A model generated the notes under the pieces. It saw only the letters and a program-made list of their open reading frames with translations, searched no databases and had not been told where the DNA came from. From the NCBI GenBank assembly GCA_031266095.1, contig JAISBR010000105.1, positions 1 to 8,824 of the forward strand: 8,824 bases of DNA. The letters run 5' to 3'. The stretch comes from Treponema sp. (GTDB lineage: Bacteria > Spirochaetota > Spirochaetia > Treponematales > Breznakiellaceae). The translations under genes were made by a program, and so were the position numbers. Below, piece after piece: positions 6,434 through 8,824 of this stretch (positions within the stretch are counted from its first letter, which is position 1; each line of letters opens with the position of its first letter).

Positions 6434-7775
6434 TTGAGAAAAATGAAGCAGATTGTATATTTGGCTACTGATCGCTGTAATATGCGTTGCAAGTTTTGCA
6501 AAATACCCAAGACGGACATGAAAAAACACATGGAAATTGCCAGCTTGGAACTGCTTAGACATTTTGACGAATCCCCTTTTTTGAAAACTTTGTCAAACAT
6601 AGCAATAGCGGGCGGCGAACCGTTTTTAAAAGATGACATACAAACATTTATTTCGGGTATGGAAGAACGGGGAATCCGTTGTAATATAACATCGAACGGA
6701 TATTTTACCGGCAGGATTCAACATATTGTCAATTATCTCAAATCAGTCGAAAGCGTTGGCATGGCAATTTCAATAGATGGTTTTGAACGAACGCATGACC
6801 ATATCAGGAATACACGCGGAGCCTTTAAAAACGCCGTGAATACCGTTAAATTTTTAAAACAAAGCGGCGTTAGTGTACAGGTAAACACCGTGCTTGACAA
6901 AGAAAATATCGATGAGATGGACGATTTTAAGGACTTCATTAGTAGTTTGGACGTTCGTCACTCTTTAATTCCGAAGCTTAGCTGTCAGGATGTTCCTTAT
7001 GACTATGATGAAGACGAAGCTCGCAAGGTGTTGCCGCATATGCAGATCATAAGGGATATAAAATATGTGATATCGAGGGGTAATTTTACCATTCAAAATT
7101 GCCATGCGGGTATAGAATCATGTTGCCTTGACGCAGATGGAAATATATACGCATGTCTTACAGGCGCGAAATATTTAAAGAATACTGAAGACTACTATTT
7201 GGGAAATCTCCACGCATCCTCTTTTGACGCCATTATGGGGGGGGGTACTACCCAGCGTTGCCAAATGCGCCGGTTGTTACATGCCCTGTGAACTCGATAG
7301 AGAAGTTGTGTTTGAAGGATTGGATGCCGCGCTTAATTCCGTCGAAGAGAAAGAATTCAGGCGCCGTATTACAGCCGATTTCGGTAAGGAGAGGGCATGG
7401 GGTGAAAAGTATTTCTATGGTTTTCATGTCTTGGAAGGCGCGGCTGAAAACGCTTTCCGCTGGATGAGTGATAAAGACGCTTATGTTTATTTGAAATCGG
7501 GAGAAATGCCGGTGTTTTTAGAATTTGCATATATGTATGCCTTAGAAGACAAGCCTCCTGTTCAAATAAAGCTCAACGGAGTTTTGCTGAAAACCATTTA
7601 CGCAGGATGCGGCAAGTTGTATGAAAAGATAGCCATTCCTCACGATATGGAAAAGAGAACAGTTTGGGAAGTTCATTTTGCGATGGAAAGTTTGTGGAGT
7701 CCTAAAACTATGATAAACAGTGAAGACCCGCGGAATTTGGGTATAGCGGTCTTTCAGGATATTGCCGTAACATAA
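6434..7775 (+). CDS. Radical SAM/SPASM protein with C-terminal beta-rich domain, frame broken at a G tract
   Basis: The first frame (6434 to a stop at 7289-7291) begins IVYLATDRCNMRCKFCKIPK, the CxxxCxxC [4Fe-4S]/SAM motif (Cys15, 19 and 22). It then has AIAGGEPFLKDD (GGEP at residues 60-63) and ISIDGFERTHDHIR. A SPASM-type auxiliary cluster region begins with Cys223, 230, 231 and 241 (CCLDADGNIYACL). After nine Gs at 7237-7245 homology continues one frame over as VAKCAGCYMPCELD, with three more SPASM Cys, and runs to the TAA at 7773-7775. Removing one G gives a 446-residue protein. Its last 120 residues (GFHVLEG, FRWMSDKDAYVYL, DPRNLGIAVFQDIAV) recall a module often attached to surface-glycan enzymes; this is recollection only. 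The substrate is unknown. The start is TTG 6434, ten bases after AAGGAA, or ATG 6443. Base composition is clearly more AT-rich than in rnf. Confidence 0.82.
7237..7245 (+). repeat. Nine-G homopolymer at the radical SAM frame break
   Basis: The run begins with the G of an ATG codon and is followed by TACTACC. With nine Gs the radical SAM frame ends at 7291. With eight Gs the SPASM cysteines and C-terminal domain are in frame. The tract is either a slippage-prone contingency site or an indel error. Confidence 0.9.
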
Positions 7776-7777
7776 CG

Positions 7778-7783
7778 AAGGAG
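7778..7783 (+). promoter_or_regulatory. Shine-Dalgarno sequence fixing the TTG start of the double-methyltransferase gene
   Basis: AAGGAG lies three bases after the preceding stop and eight bases before TTG 7792-7794. No in-frame ATG exists near this point, so the site decides the unusual start. Confidence 0.75.
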
Positions 7784-7791
7784 ATGCCACA

Positions 7792-8824
<1,033 letters not shown>

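Noticed and set aside
7224..7775. An independent 183-residue gene after the radical SAM gene
   Set aside because: It begins inside the SPASM region, supplies the missing cysteines (CAGCYMPC) and has no ribosome site, so it is the second half of the frame-broken radical SAM gene.

Overview
The window carries a complete six-gene rnf operon, rnfCDGEAB (positions 1318-6419, + strand). It encodes the membrane Rnf complex, which couples electron flow between ferredoxin and NAD to ion transport. On the left it is bordered by transposon debris (1-1260). On the right are two genes that look like surface-glycan or peptide modification functions: a radical SAM/SPASM protein with a reading-frame break at a 9-G tract, and an open-ended protein with two methyltransferase domains. 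The gene order C-D-G-E-A-B and the long, multi-cluster RnfB are the form found in anaerobes such as Clostridia, Thermotogae and anaerobic Spirochaetes rather than the short gammaproteobacterial Rsx form. I infer an anaerobic bacterium but cannot fix the phylum; a Spirochaete or Clostridium-like organism is a guess.

Left region (1-1260): a partial IS5-family transposase runs off the left edge on the minus strand (1-308). Next to it is an 852-bp ISAs1-family element (409-1260) with perfect 20-bp terminal inverted repeats. Its transposase has lost its N-terminal part, including the first catalytic Asp, and carries two single-base frameshifts. It is a dead, internally deleted copy lying 57 bp upstream of rnfC.

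Centre (1261-6419): the 57 bp between the IS and rnfC hold a good sigma-70-like promoter whose predicted start point falls almost on the rnfC ATG, with no Shine-Dalgarno sequence. The mRNA may therefore be leaderless at its first gene. The six genes are tightly packed; rnfG/E, rnfE/A and rnfA/B overlap by ATGA, and each internal gene has a visible ribosome binding site. The membrane [2Fe-2S] cysteines of RnfA and RnfE, the cubane motifs of RnfB and RnfC, and an RnfG flavinylation Thr are present. RnfD has Ser where the flavinylated Thr is expected.

Right region (6420-8824): base composition drops sharply towards AT immediately after rnfB, although only 14 bp separate rnfB from the next start and no terminator is visible. 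This suggests an acquired cassette that may be read through from rnf. The window ends in a 44-G run that looks like a sequencing or assembly artefact, so homopolymer-linked frame breaks here need checking before biological meaning is given to them.
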